Below, in pieces: positions 24,766-32,676 of a stretch of 32,676 nucleotides of DNA. The position numbers and the translations under genes are program-made. Positions within the stretch are counted from its first letter, which is position 1, and each line of letters begins with the position of its first letter. The notes under the pieces were generated by a model. That model was not told the DNA's origin and made no database searches. It saw nothing but the letters and a program-made list of their open reading frames with translations. Location of the stretch: NCBI GenBank assembly GCA_021775895.1, contig JAJFGX010000041.1, forward strand, positions 1-32,676, written 5' to 3'. This stretch comes from Alphaproteobacteria bacterium (GTDB lineage: Bacteria > Pseudomonadota > Alphaproteobacteria > Micavibrionales > CSBR16-224).

Positions 24766-25433
24766 AACCAATTAAGAAAGTGGTCAAAGTTTGGGTAAAT
24801 ACTAAGAGCAGGTGTGGCTTGTTGCTTTTCTTTCATATAAACATCGTCCATGAAACCACCATTACCAATTAATATAGGTAGACAATCAGACGCATAGGCA
24901 CATTCGGTGTCTTGTTTTGTATCGCCCACAAGCCAAACAGCATCTTCTTTTGGGTTGATACCCGTACCTTCAAGTGCCTTTGCAATAGGTGCTGGATGTG
25001 GTTTGTTGTGTTCAGCATCTCCATTACCTAGTATTTTGTGGAATGATATATTTGGAAATAGATACGCCACCTCCTTTTCAAGCAGGATTTTTTCTTTATT
25101 GCTTACAATACAAAGCAATACATTTATATTTGATAAGTAATGTAACATTTCTTCAGCACCATTTGGTGCCTCTAACACATCAAAATCGTTTGTGTAGTTT
25201 TTTAGATATAACTCGTAAGCCTCTTTAGTCTGCTTTTCAAAAAAAATTGGAAAATTTTCTTTTAAAGATTTTGTTGTATCACGTTTTTCTACTTTAATTG
25301 TTTTCCAATCAGGTAGACCATAGTGGTTAAGTGTTTTTTCTAAAGCAGAAACAACAAGAGGACGTGTATTAGCAAGTGTTCCGTCCCAATCGAAAAGAAC
25401 AGCCTTTGGTTTCTGTGTTAAATCTACGCTCAT
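24750..25433 (-). CDS. HAD-superfamily phosphatase, phosphoglycolate phosphatase-like
   Basis: A 227-residue haloacid-dehalogenase hydrolase with a cap of the Gph/beta-phosphoglucomutase type. Motif I is LFDWDGTLAN with nucleophile D15 and acid/base D17. Motif II is the CIVSNKE serine. The motif III lysine is in HNKPHPAP, and motif IV is WLVGDTKQDTECA. Such enzymes hydrolyse small phosphate esters, classically 2-phosphoglycolate released by DNA repair. The substrate cannot be fixed from sequence, and the motif IV spacing matches several subfamilies. It lies 8 bases after the peroxiredoxin gene, so the two form an operon. Its stop codon overlaps the candidate small RNA on the other strand. Confidence 0.85.
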   Translation of the reverse strand: MSVDLTQKPKAVLFDWDGTLANTRPLVVSALEKTLNHYGLPDWKTIKVEKRDTTKSLKENFPIFFEKQTKEAYELYLKNYTNDFDVLEAPNGAEEMLHYLSNINVLLCIVSNKEKILLEKEVAYLFPNISFHKILGNGDAEHNKPHPAPIAKALEGTGINPKEDAVWLVGDTKQDTECAYASDCLPILIGNGGFMDDVYMKEKQQATPALSIYPNFDHFLNWLKSNH

Positions 25434-25441
25434 TGGGTAGC

Positions 25442-26101
25442 TTAAGCAGGTTGCTTTACTTTTCTAAGGTAGGGCTTAATCGTTTCCCAGCCTTCTGAGT
25501 AAATACTTTTTGCATCTTCATTGCTAACTGAAGGAATAATGATTACATCTTCACCAAAGTTCCAATTTACTGGAGTGGCAACTTTGTGCTTTGCCGTAAG
25601 CTGCATAGAATCTATTACCCTTAAAATTTCATCAAAGTTACGACCAGTAGTCATCGGATATGAAATCATCAATTTGATATTTTTATCAGGCCCAATAACA
25701 AAAACAGAGCGAACTGTAGCATTAGTCATTGCGGTGCGTTCTCCCACATCTCCAGTTTCATCTACTTGAAACATTCCGTAAAGCTTAGCTACATTTAAGT
25801 CTGTATCCGCAATCACAGGATAACTAACCTTACAATCACTGACTTCTTCAACATCTTTAAGCCAAGCATTGTGTTCTTCCAAAGTATCTATACTTAAGCC
25901 GATAACTTTAACATTACGTTTTTCAAATTCTGGCTGTATTTTAGCCAAATAGCCTAGCTCAGTTGTACAAACTGGCGTGAAATCCTTCGGGTGAGAAAAA
26001 AGAACAACCCAGTCATTCCCCATCCACTCATATAAATCAATATGACCTTTGGTCGTTTCAGCTTTAAAATTAGGTGCTTGATCATTAATACGTAATACCA
26101 T
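25442..26101 (-). CDS. 1-Cys peroxiredoxin (Prx6 type)
   Basis: Thiol peroxidase that reduces hydrogen peroxide and organic hydroperoxides. The 219-residue length and C-terminal extension are those of the Prx6/AhpC-TSA group. The peroxidatic cysteine is C45 in HPKDFTPVCTTELGYLAK. VIGLSIDTLEEHNAWLKD, YPVIADTDLNVAKLYGM and RSVFVIGPDKNIKL are family signatures. A second cysteine (DVEEVSDCKVSYP) sits where many Prx6 proteins have one, but not in the usual resolving position. A strong AAAGGAG stands 8 bases before the ATG. First gene of a two-gene operon with the HAD phosphatase. Confidence 0.94.
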   Translation of the reverse strand: MVLRINDQAPNFKAETTKGHIDLYEWMGNDWVVLFSHPKDFTPVCTTELGYLAKIQPEFEKRNVKVIGLSIDTLEEHNAWLKDVEEVSDCKVSYPVIADTDLNVAKLYGMFQVDETGDVGERTAMTNATVRSVFVIGPDKNIKLMISYPMTTGRNFDEILRVIDSMQLTAKHKVATPVNWNFGEDVIIIPSVSNEDAKSIYSEGWETIKPYLRKVKQPA

Positions 26102-26251
26102 GTTTATCTCCTTTAAAAATTTCTATGCGATAAGTCTATATTTCTTATTTAATAGTAAATATTTCTCAATTATCCACAAGCATTAATATAAATAGAGGAC
26201 TAGAATTTCTACAAGGCATCTATTATTATATAATAAGGGAGTTCTTATATA

Positions 26252-26914
26252 ATGATAATGCTTTGTTGGCTATATTGTGTGCCATTTTCAATTTTCTTAT
26301 ACTATGCGAGTGCTCCGCTGACCATTATGCTGGCTTGTTTTATTCTCAAACGAGGCATTTGCCGTGGATTGCTCTGGCAGAGATATTTAGCTTTAGGATT
26401 AATAACCGTCTCAATCGCTAAAATCTTTCTGAGTGATTTACAGTCCATTATTAACAATAGTTTTATACTAAGCGGCATAAACTATATTCTTCTAATAATA
26501 TCTATGGCTATCATTTATATGCTATATAGACGCTTTGGCAGTGACTATAAAGCAATAGAGATTAATAAAAAAAATGACCGTGAGCTTCGCATATGGGCAA
26601 ACACATCAATGATTACGACAATTATACTCATATGTTGGGAGCTTGTTCCTTGGCTTGGCTATTTAACCATTGGTAAAGCACCTGAAATATTCACTCTAAT
26701 AAACTGGCGTATTATTGCTGCGTTTAACTTTGTAACTTTATTAGTTGGCTTCTGGCAATCTGAAGAACATTATTCATACTACAATAAATCACACAAAGGC
26801 AAACGCCATGGTGCCGGCAAGACATGGCTACCTAGTGATACTCTGTGGCTGGTCTTACCATTATACTTAATTGCCGTCGCTTTTGGCATTATGGGCGATG
26901 ATATATTGCAATAA
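26252..26914 (+). CDS. Multi-pass membrane protein of unknown function
   Basis: A 220-residue hydrophobic protein with about six membrane helices: roughly 5-30, 42-62, 72-92, 113-135, 147-165 and 199-216. A charged cytoplasmic segment (RRFGSDYKAIEINKKNDRELR) lies in the middle, and HYSYYNKSHKGKRHGAGK before the last helix. I recognise no family motif or catalytic residues. AGGGAG (26236-26241) supports the ATG at 26252. It is divergent from the peroxiredoxin and 27 bases upstream of mutS on the same strand, so it may be cotranscribed with mutS without sharing its role. Confidence 0.7.
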   Translation: MIMLCWLYCVPFSIFLYYASAPLTIMLACFILKRGICRGLLWQRYLALGLITVSIAKIFLSDLQSIINNSFILSGINYILLIISMAIIYMLYRRFGSDYKAIEINKKNDRELRIWANTSMITTIILICWELVPWLGYLTIGKAPEIFTLINWRIIAAFNFVTLLVGFWQSEEHYSYYNKSHKGKRHGAGKTWLPSDTLWLVLPLYLIAVAFGIMGDDILQ

Positions 26915-26941
26915 ATCTATTTATGGCGTACACATATTAGT

Positions 26942-29632
26942 ATGTCTACAAAAACACAGAAAAAATCAGATAAGCCTGAGGTAACTCCTATGATGGCTCA
27001 GTTTATGGAGATAAAGGAAGCTAATCCTGATTATATCTTATTTTATCGTATGGGCGATTTCTACGAAATGTTCCTTGATGATGCTATCATAGCTTCAAAA
27101 GTATTAAACATTACATTAACTAAGCGAGGTCGCCATAATGGAGATGACATACCAATGTGCGGCGTACCGTGGCACTCGCATGAGGTGTATTTACAACGCT
27201 TGATAAATGCTGGCTACAAAGTTGCTATTTGCGAGCAATTAGAAACTCCTCAAGAAGCAAAAAAACGTGATGGTTATAAGGCTCTGGTTAAAAGAGGCGT
27301 TAAGCGTATTGCCACCCAAGGCACTATAATTGAAGATAATCTTTTAGATGCCAACAAGCATAATTATTTATGTGCCTTAGCTAAAACAGGTAAGTTTTTG
27401 GGGCTATCATGGCTTGATCTTTCAACTGGTGAGTTTTTATCACAACCTATTTCATTGGATAATTTAACGGCTGCTCTTGAAAGATTGTCGGCAAAAGAAA
27501 TTCTTATTCCTGATAGCCTTGCTCAAAATGAGAAGTATTTTGATATTTGGGCTGAGTATAAATCACAGCTAACCTTTCAGCCAGATAGTAGATTTGATGC
27601 AAACAATGCAGAAAAACGTTTATTAAGCATGTTTGACGTTGCAACACTTGATGGTTTTGGTGATTTTTCCATGGCTGAGATTGCAGCCGCTGGTGCTTTA
27701 ATTGACTATATTGATTTAACGCAAAAAGGACAAATGCCAAGACTTTCACCTCCTAAACAGTTAAGTATGGATAACTTTATGGAGATTGATGCGGCAACTC
27801 GTAGAAATCTTGAGCTAACCCATAATGCTCAAGGCACTCGTAAAAATAGCCTGCTAGACTGTATAGATATGACGGTAACAGGTGCAGGCGGACGCATGAT
27901 AGCAAGGCACCTATCAATGCCTTTAACATCTATAGGTGAAATAAATGAACGACTTGATATTGTCGCATTTTTTATTGATAACCAAGATAAAAGACAAAAC
28001 CTACGGAATGAATTAAAGAAGTGCGCTGATTTGGAGCGTGCTTTATCTCGTTTAAGTATGGGTAGAGGAAGCCCAATTGACCTTGCAGCTATTCGCAGTA
28101 GTCTAAGTCAAAGTGCTGAAATACAAAGTATTATCCATGCAAAAGCTACACATCAGCATCAAGGACAAGATTTATTTGATGTTGGTATTCCAAGTAAACT
28201 GCAAAAAATTCTACTGGCACTAAAGCCTTGGGGGCAGTTCCACCCTTTAATTGATAAGTTAAAAAGAGCTTTGATTGAGGAGCTACCATCACATACACGT
28301 AATGGCGGATTTATTGCCTCTGGTTATTCTCCAAAGCTAGATGAGCTTAGAATACTAAATGAAGATAGCCGTCAATTAATTGCAGAGCTACAAAGAAAAT
28401 ATATAGACTTAACAAGCGTGCCTTCTCTAAAAATTAAAAATAACAATATATTAGGCTATTACATTGATGTGTCACCTCAGCATGGGGCAAAACTATTAGC
28501 AAAAGATGAAGTTTTTGTGCATAGACAAACCTTAGCCAACAGCATTCGTTTCACAACCAGTGAACTAGCTGATTTAGAGCATAAAACAACCGATGCAGCA
28601 GATAAAGCTTTAATACTAGAGCAAGAGCTATTCACAGCACTGACTCAAGACGTTTTAAGCAATGCAGATGCTATCATAGATTTAGCCCAAGCATTGTCAT
28701 CTATTGATGTTGCAACTAGCTTAGCAGAGCTTGCAACTACAAAAAACTACACTAGACCAACTCTTGACAACTCTTTAACTTTTGAAATTAAAAAAGGTCG
28801 TCATCCAGTTGTTGAACAAGTGGTTTCAAGCAACGAAGCTGAAGACTTCATAGCAAATAATTGCGAGCTTAACCAAGAAGATAAGCTATGGCTTCTAACA
28901 GGGCCAAATATGGCGGGTAAATCAACATTTTTAAGACAAAATGCCTTAATCGCCTTAATGGCACAGATGGGGGCATACGTACCTGCAGAAAAAGCACATA
29001 TAGGTATAATTGACCGTATATTTAGCCGTGTAGGTGCATCTGATGACCTTGCTAGGGGACGCTCTACTTTTATGGTGGAGATGGTCGAAACAGCAACAAT
29101 TTTAAACCAAGCCACCAAACATAGTTTTGTTATTTTAGATGAAATAGGAAGAGGAACATCAACCTTTGATGGGCTATCAATTGCTTGGGCGGTAATGGAA
29201 CATCTTCACAATACAAAAGAATGTCGTACATTATTTGCAACACATTATCATGAGCTGGCAGAGCTAACGAATAAGCTAGACCAAATGTCATGTCACACCA
29301 TGAAAGTAAAAGAATGGAAAGATAAAATAGTATTTTTGCATGAAGTCATAAGTGGTACAGCGGATAGGTCATACGGTATTCACGTAGCAAAACTTGCGGG
29401 TCTACCAAAAGATGTAATTATTAGAGCCTCCCAAGTTCTAAATACTCTTGAGCAAGGTAAAAACAATAGTATTTTGGACACAATTCCGAATGTACAGTCA
29501 GTACCAGTAGAAACATTGCTAGATGATAACTCTAAGAACATATTAAACATGGTTGAAAAAATAGAGCCCGACACCCTCACCCCACGTGAAGCTCTAGATT
29601 TCATCTACAAGCTTACAGAGCTAACAAAGTGA
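26942..29632 (+). CDS. mutS: DNA mismatch repair protein MutS
   Basis: Recognises mismatches and small loops and recruits MutL. The 896-residue length is slightly longer than E. coli MutS (853). The mismatch-binding Phe-x-Glu motif is F40-Y41-E42 in MGDFYEMF, followed by the typical TLTKRG and IPMCGVPWHS. The connector, lever and clamp domains occupy about 130-590. The ATPase has Walker A GPNMAGKST (654-662) and Walker B/signature ILDEIGRGTSTFDG (D733, E734). THYHELAEL and the helix-turn-helix RSYGIHVAKLAGLP follow. The C-terminal part ends LTPREALDFIYKLTEL, the dimer/tetramer segment. All domains are intact. No clear Shine-Dalgarno precedes ATG 26942. Confidence 0.97.
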   Translation: MSTKTQKKSDKPEVTPMMAQFMEIKEANPDYILFYRMGDFYEMFLDDAIIASKVLNITLTKRGRHNGDDIPMCGVPWHSHEVYLQRLINAGYKVAICEQLETPQEAKKRDGYKALVKRGVKRIATQGTIIEDNLLDANKHNYLCALAKTGKFLGLSWLDLSTGEFLSQPISLDNLTAALERLSAKEILIPDSLAQNEKYFDIWAEYKSQLTFQPDSRFDANNAEKRLLSMFDVATLDGFGDFSMAEIAAAGALIDYIDLTQKGQMPRLSPPKQLSMDNFMEIDAATRRNLELTHNAQGTRKNSLLDCIDMTVTGAGGRMIARHLSMPLTSIGEINERLDIVAFFIDNQDKRQNLRNELKKCADLERALSRLSMGRGSPIDLAAIRSSLSQSAEIQSIIHAKATHQHQGQDLFDVGIPSKLQKILLALKPWGQFHPLIDKLKRALIEELPSHTRNGGFIASGYSPKLDELRILNEDSRQLIAELQRKYIDLTSVPSLKIKNNNILGYYIDVSPQHGAKLLAKDEVFVHRQTLANSIRFTTSELADLEHKTTDAADKALILEQELFTALTQDVLSNADAIIDLAQALSSIDVATSLAELATTKNYTRPTLDNSLTFEIKKGRHPVVEQVVSSNEAEDFIANNCELNQEDKLWLLTGPNMAGKSTFLRQNALIALMAQMGAYVPAEKAHIGIIDRIFSRVGASDDLARGRSTFMVEMVETATILNQATKHSFVILDEIGRGTSTFDGLSIAWAVMEHLHNTKECRTLFATHYHELAELTNKLDQMSCHTMKVKEWKDKIVFLHEVISGTADRSYGIHVAKLAGLPKDVIIRASQVLNTLEQGKNNSILDTIPNVQSVPVETLLDDNSKNILNMVEKIEPDTLTPREALDFIYKLTELTK

Positions 29633-29661
29633 TAACAGTTCTTAAATAGTATTAATAATAG

Positions 29662-29689
29662 GAAAAGCTATAAGTTCAATTTATTAGCT
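29662..29689 (-). terminator. Possible weak terminator after the isochorismatase-like gene
   Basis: On the minus strand AGCTAATAA pairs with TTATAGCT (one bulge) across a 7-base loop and is followed by a TTTT run. It overlaps the stop codon of the hydrolase gene and lies between convergent genes. The short T-run makes it doubtful. Confidence 0.3.
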
Positions 29690-30211
29690 CATAATCGTCA
29701 TATGCTGTCGCCGTAATACCAATAATGCGGCCTCTTTTAATCCTTCTAGCCCACTATTATGATGGCACAAGTCTTCAATAACGTAACTGAATAAACCACG
29801 GTCAACCGCACTATAAGCAGATGCTAGAACACAATCATTGATATCAAACCCAAGAAAATGAGCTTCTTTTATATCATGTTTCTCTATAAATTTTTCTAGC
29901 TCAGTCGCATTAGCCCCTTGAAAACAAGACCTAGTGTTTTTTGTAACAGATAAACGTGGAGCTAATTTAGCACCCAAAACATCTAAAACCTCTTGTGACG
30001 TTCCACCTGATTTTTCTTTCGGCATAAAGAATTTCATTTGCTTAAAAAGCATAGAACTCTTATCCGCATAGTATGTCGCCTCGACATATGCGTCATACTC
30101 TGTTCTTTTTATATATTCGACAACATTAGGGATTAAATCTAACGCCTTACCAGAAAGAGTGTTAGGTTGCACATCTATAATAAAGAGAGCCTTTTTTCGT
30201 ACCTCAACCAT
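29684..30211 (-). CDS. Isochorismatase-like cysteine hydrolase
   Basis: A 175-residue member of the isochorismatase superfamily, which includes nicotinamidases and N-carbamoyl hydrolases. The catalytic triad is visible: D13 in FIIDVQ, K91 in LSVTKNTRS, and nucleophile C127 in GFDINDCVLASAYSAVDRG. The aspartate-rich metal site of nicotinamidases (Asp-x-His-x2-His) is not apparent, so nicotinamidase activity is not supported. The reaction is unknown. It is convergent with mutS and 55 bases downstream of the two-helix membrane protein gene on the same strand. Confidence 0.82.
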   Translation of the reverse strand: MVEVRKKALFIIDVQPNTLSGKALDLIPNVVEYIKRTEYDAYVEATYYADKSSMLFKQMKFFMPKEKSGGTSQEVLDVLGAKLAPRLSVTKNTRSCFQGANATELEKFIEKHDIKEAHFLGFDINDCVLASAYSAVDRGLFSYVIEDLCHHNSGLEGLKEAALLVLRRQHMTIMS

Positions 30212-30266
30212 ACTTTACTCCACTTAACAATGAGCTAGATATCATACTACAAAAGTTGATTTACTC

Positions 30267-30986
30267 TTAGTATTTATTAGCTGATTTAATTTTTTCAGCT
30301 TTTTTTCTTAAGTAGGAACCTGTTTGCCTTACCATACTAGTGCGATAGCTATCATTTTCTACACCCTTCATTAAAAGGCCACCATAAGAAAGAATAGGTA
30401 ATAAAAATATTAAAAATGTTTTTAGACCACTAGGGCCTTCTTCTAGCATACAACCTGAAATCGCCTTTGACTGTGCATTTTTATCTGCCCCATTTTCAAA
30501 TGCTGGCGCGCGACATTCCTCCAAAACACCAGCCGACATATTTGGCATATATCCATAGTCAGTTTTTATGGCAAAGCTATTATATTCATCTGAAATTGTA
30601 TCATAGTCATGCTCTGTTATTCGAATATCCGTAAGTGTATTAACTGCAAAATCTTCAGTTTCAGTTGAAAGATACTCCCATATCTCCCTTTGTTTTTCTT
30701 GCATTCCAAGGATATCACCAGAACCACTATATTCATCTATAGCATTATCTAATTGTTTGTATTCTTTCTTCAGTACTTTAAATTCTGCTATTTGCTCTAA
30801 ATAATTATCCGTGGCTGTAGCACTTGCCTCTGTCGCTCTATCATCTAAGTCTGTATATGACAGGTCAGCAACAGTTAAAGTCGTTGCTAATGGCGTCGCT
30901 AATAATACGGTATAGAAAATAATATTTCCTAATATATTGTCTTCAATAAAATCTGCGGTTTTATTTAAAACTTCTTTTTTTGACAT
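30267..30986 (-). CDS. Two-helix membrane protein with paired cysteines (family copy C, diverged)
   Basis: A 239-residue protein of unknown function with the same architecture as the genes at 1653 and 2490. A short cytoplasmic N-terminus is followed by a membrane helix at about 20-40 (IIFYTVLLATPLATTLTVA), an acidic helical domain of about 150 residues, a second helix at about 191-209 (TFLIFLLPILSYGGLLMKG), and a basic tail (YLRKKAEKIKSANKY). The cysteine signature is kept: VLEEC, then SGCM about 25 residues later, just before helix two, as in VLDEC...NKCM. Overall identity is otherwise low, so relatedness is inferred from layout and this motif. GAGGG stands before the ATG. It is divergent from the zincin gene across a 166-bp gap. 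Confidence 0.75.
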   Translation of the reverse strand: MSKKEVLNKTADFIEDNILGNIIFYTVLLATPLATTLTVADLSYTDLDDRATEASATATDNYLEQIAEFKVLKKEYKQLDNAIDEYSGSGDILGMQEKQREIWEYLSTETEDFAVNTLTDIRITEHDYDTISDEYNSFAIKTDYGYMPNMSAGVLEECRAPAFENGADKNAQSKAISGCMLEEGPSGLKTFLIFLLPILSYGGLLMKGVENDSYRTSMVRQTGSYLRKKAEKIKSANKY

Positions 30987-31097
30987 TTGCCTACCCTCTA
31001 ATAATTAAACGAATCTATTTACAAACAGCAACGTAACAAACTTAAAGCTATATGTCAATAACTTTATTTTATTCATTCTTTTAATTATTGATTGCTA

Positions 31098-31126
31098 TTG
31101 ACTGCGTTATGTGTTATATATATGAA
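31098..31126 (+). promoter_or_regulatory. Putative promoter of the zincin gene
   Basis: TTGACT (31098-31103) and TATGAA (31121-31126) with a 17-base spacer. GGGAGAG (31138-31144) then precedes the ATG at 31153. The stretch TTATGTGTTATATATA resembles the -10 region of the promoter at 1593-1622. Confidence 0.45.
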
Positions 31127-31152
31127 ATAATTAGTACGGGAGAGCAATTGGT

Positions 31153-32058
31153 ATGTCAGACATAATAATAAAAGAGTGGAAAGAGCAAGCAGATGATATC
31201 TTTGCTTCACAATCTCAAGAACGGCGAGACTATGATGGTGGCCGAGTGCAAGAAATATGTGGTATGTTGGAACAATTGCCTACAGGATCACTAATAATTC
31301 AGTGGATAAAAGAAAATGACATTGACATTTGGCTGGACTACCAGTGCCGAAATGAAGCTGGAGGCTATCATATCCCTGGTTCAAAAACCGTTTGCTTATC
31401 CGCCCATGTTCAAAATATTGATTTAGTACCTATATTGGCACATGAAACTCGTCACGCTTGGCAAGATAGTCATGGGCTAATGCCAACTATGCATAGCGAT
31501 GCTCATACTTATTTGAAGCAAGTACGGTTTATAGAGGCAGATGCAACTGCCTATGAAGTTCAAATATGCTATGAAATGAAAAAACACGGTATGGATATAA
31601 AGCTTAATGATTTCCGTAGTTTTTGCTTGAAGCTACAAGAAAAAGGTACAGAAACTTTGCCCGACTTTATGCAGGGTAAAGATGTATTGTGGAGCGGCTT
31701 TTGTGGCTTCTTTGCAGATAGACACATTAAGAATAATTATGATAGTGGCTCTTTAGCTGTTGGTGAGATTTTAGCTGGAATTAAAAAAGGTGATAGCCAC
31801 CGCATAACTACAGAATATAGTGCCAATGATTACAAAAACCCCGAACGACATGGAATAGACACTGCCAATCATGATAAATTTATTATATTAGGTGGCATGT
31901 TTGATGGTCAAAACTATTTAAAAGAAATACCCATAAAGTTTTTAGAGGATAAACAATTTATTGGTAATTTATCTCCAATGAATTCTCAACGTTTAGTTAC
32001 TTTACAAGCACAAGAAAAGCCTATAAAAACATACCTTAAAGTTCCAGCTATGATTTAA
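31153..32058 (+). CDS. Putative zincin metallopeptidase
   Basis: A 301-residue soluble protein. LAHETRHAWQD (H97, E98, H101) is a zinc-metallopeptidase HExxH motif inside a hydrophobic helix. FIEADATAYEVQ downstream offers E128 as a gluzincin-type third ligand. It resembles the DUF6782-type putative metallopeptidases known from alphaproteobacteria, though I cannot confirm that by search. No signal peptide is present, so it acts in the cytoplasm or is exported by another route. GGGAGAG gives a good ribosome-binding site 8 bases before ATG 31153. It is divergent from the copy C membrane gene and 16 bases upstream of truB, so truB may be read from its promoter. The substrate is unknown. Confidence 0.78.
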   Translation: MSDIIIKEWKEQADDIFASQSQERRDYDGGRVQEICGMLEQLPTGSLIIQWIKENDIDIWLDYQCRNEAGGYHIPGSKTVCLSAHVQNIDLVPILAHETRHAWQDSHGLMPTMHSDAHTYLKQVRFIEADATAYEVQICYEMKKHGMDIKLNDFRSFCLKLQEKGTETLPDFMQGKDVLWSGFCGFFADRHIKNNYDSGSLAVGEILAGIKKGDSHRITTEYSANDYKNPERHGIDTANHDKFIILGGMFDGQNYLKEIPIKFLEDKQFIGNLSPMNSQRLVTLQAQEKPIKTYLKVPAMI

Positions 32059-32074
32059 AGGTGATAACTGAATA

Positions 32075-32676
32075 ATGGGAAGACACAATAAAAAAGGTCA
32101 AGCAATACATGGTTGGTTAAATATTGATAAGCACCTTGGTATTGGCTCGACTGATGTTGTTGCTATAGTTAAGCGGTTACTTAATGCTCAAAAAGTTGGA
32201 CATACAGGCACACTTGATCCATTAGCAACAGGAGTGCTACCAATTGCTTTAGGAGAGGCAACTAAGGCATCTGCGTACATTCAGGATAGAACAAAAGAAT
32301 ATCATTTTACTGTAAAATGGGGCGAGGCAACAAATACTGATGATGCCGAAGGTGACATAATTGCGACAAGCGATGTTCGACCTTCCATGGAAGGAATTCA
32401 GAAAGTTTTGCCTAATTTCATAGGCTTAATTGAACAAATACCGCCAAAATTCTCCGCCATTAAAATTAATGGTAGTCGAGCTTATGATTTAGCCCGAGCA
32501 GGCGAAAATATAGAAATGAAAACACGAAAAATCGAAGTGTTTAACTTGGAATGTTTAGAAAATGACGACAATCAAGCTAAATTCTCTGTAACCTGCGGTA
32601 AAGGCACTTATGTACGCTCTTTAGCTCGTGATATAGCCATAATTTTAGGCACATTTGGCTATGTTACATCTCTGCG
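32075..32676 (+). CDS. truB: tRNA pseudouridine-55 synthase, N-terminal part (cut by window edge)
   Basis: Converts U55 of the T loop in tRNAs to pseudouridine. About 200 residues are visible before the right edge. GHTGTLDPLATGVLPIALGEATK contains the catalytic aspartate. IPPKFSAIKINGSRAYDLAR and VTCGKGTYVRSLARDIA are the other family blocks. The start ATG 32075 has AAAGGTG 11 bases upstream. In most alphaproteobacteria truB follows rbfA; here a putative zincin gene precedes it, so the usual translation cluster is broken on this side. Confidence 0.96.
   Translation, partial: MGRHNKKGQAIHGWLNIDKHLGIGSTDVVAIVKRLLNAQKVGHTGTLDPLATGVLPIALGEATKASAYIQDRTKEYHFTVKWGEATNTDDAEGDIIATSDVRPSMEGIQKVLPNFIGLIEQIPPKFSAIKINGSRAYDLARAGENIEMKTRKIEVFNLECLENDDNQAKFSVTCGKGTYVRSLARDIAIILGTFGYVTSL

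Noticed and set aside
24640-24770. Possible 6S, SRP (4.5S) or tmRNA gene
   Set aside because: No SRP apical GGAAG motif, no tag peptide or tRNA-like end, and the length is short for 6S. Kept only as an unnamed candidate RNA.
29684-30211. Nicotinamidase linking this gene to the NrtR-like NAD regulator
   Set aside because: The catalytic triad fits the superfamily, but the nicotinamidase metal-binding aspartate/histidine cluster is not visible and the gene is 17 kb away.
1-32676. CRISPR array, prophage or insertion sequence
   Set aside because: No regularly spaced repeats, cas genes, integrase, transposase or phage structural genes were seen.

Overview
The window is AT-rich bacterial chromosome, almost certainly from an alphaproteobacterium. 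The strongest evidence is a GcrA cell-cycle regulator, which is essentially restricted to that class. Supporting signs are the three-subunit proton-translocating transhydrogenase (PntAA/PntAB/PntB), an NrtR-like NAD regulator with a degenerate Nudix box, and a class A RNase P RNA. LpxC, TolQ and a lytic transglycosylase show a Gram-negative envelope. I cannot name the genus. Genes are densely packed on both strands and no gene-free stretch exceeds 300 bases.

Layout. 1-4.8 kb: the 5' part of rpoN (leaving the window on the left), a divergent FkbM methyltransferase, a tandem pair of paralogous two-helix membrane proteins of unknown function, mutM, and a divergent O-methyltransferase. 4.8-6.9 kb: rnpB, with a likely promoter inside the end of the O-methyltransferase gene, then an ankyrin-repeat protein. 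6.9-15.7 kb is entirely minus strand: lpxC, trpS, gcrA, def with an overlapping NrtR-like regulator, pntAA-pntAB-pntB and rmuC. 15.8-22.8 kb is plus strand and envelope-themed: a 1000-residue exported TPR protein, a tolQ with no tol partners beside it, a 274-residue unknown protein with its own promoter and terminator, and a Slt-type lytic transglycosylase. 22.8-24.6 kb: tRNA-Ala(GGC) followed by an OLD-like ATPase/TOPRIM gene, which looks like a defence islet. 24.6-30.2 kb: a candidate structured small RNA, a 1-Cys peroxiredoxin/HAD phosphatase pair, a multi-pass membrane protein, mutS and an isochorismatase-like hydrolase. 30.2-32.7 kb: a third, divergent member of the two-helix membrane family, a putative zincin with an HExxH-like motif, and the start of truB.

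How the parts relate. The NrtR-like protein lies just upstream of the transhydrogenase operon, and a dyad sits against the putative pntAA -10 element, so local control of NAD(P) balance is plausible. GcrA implies CcrM-type GANTC methylation, and a GANTC site lies between the putative -35 and -10 of the large TPR gene. The most novel items are the three-member membrane family with a paired-cysteine signature, the candidate sRNA at about 24665-24765 with an anti-Shine-Dalgarno-like loop, the solitary OLD-like nuclease beside the tRNA, and the histone-H1-like lysine tail on PntAA.
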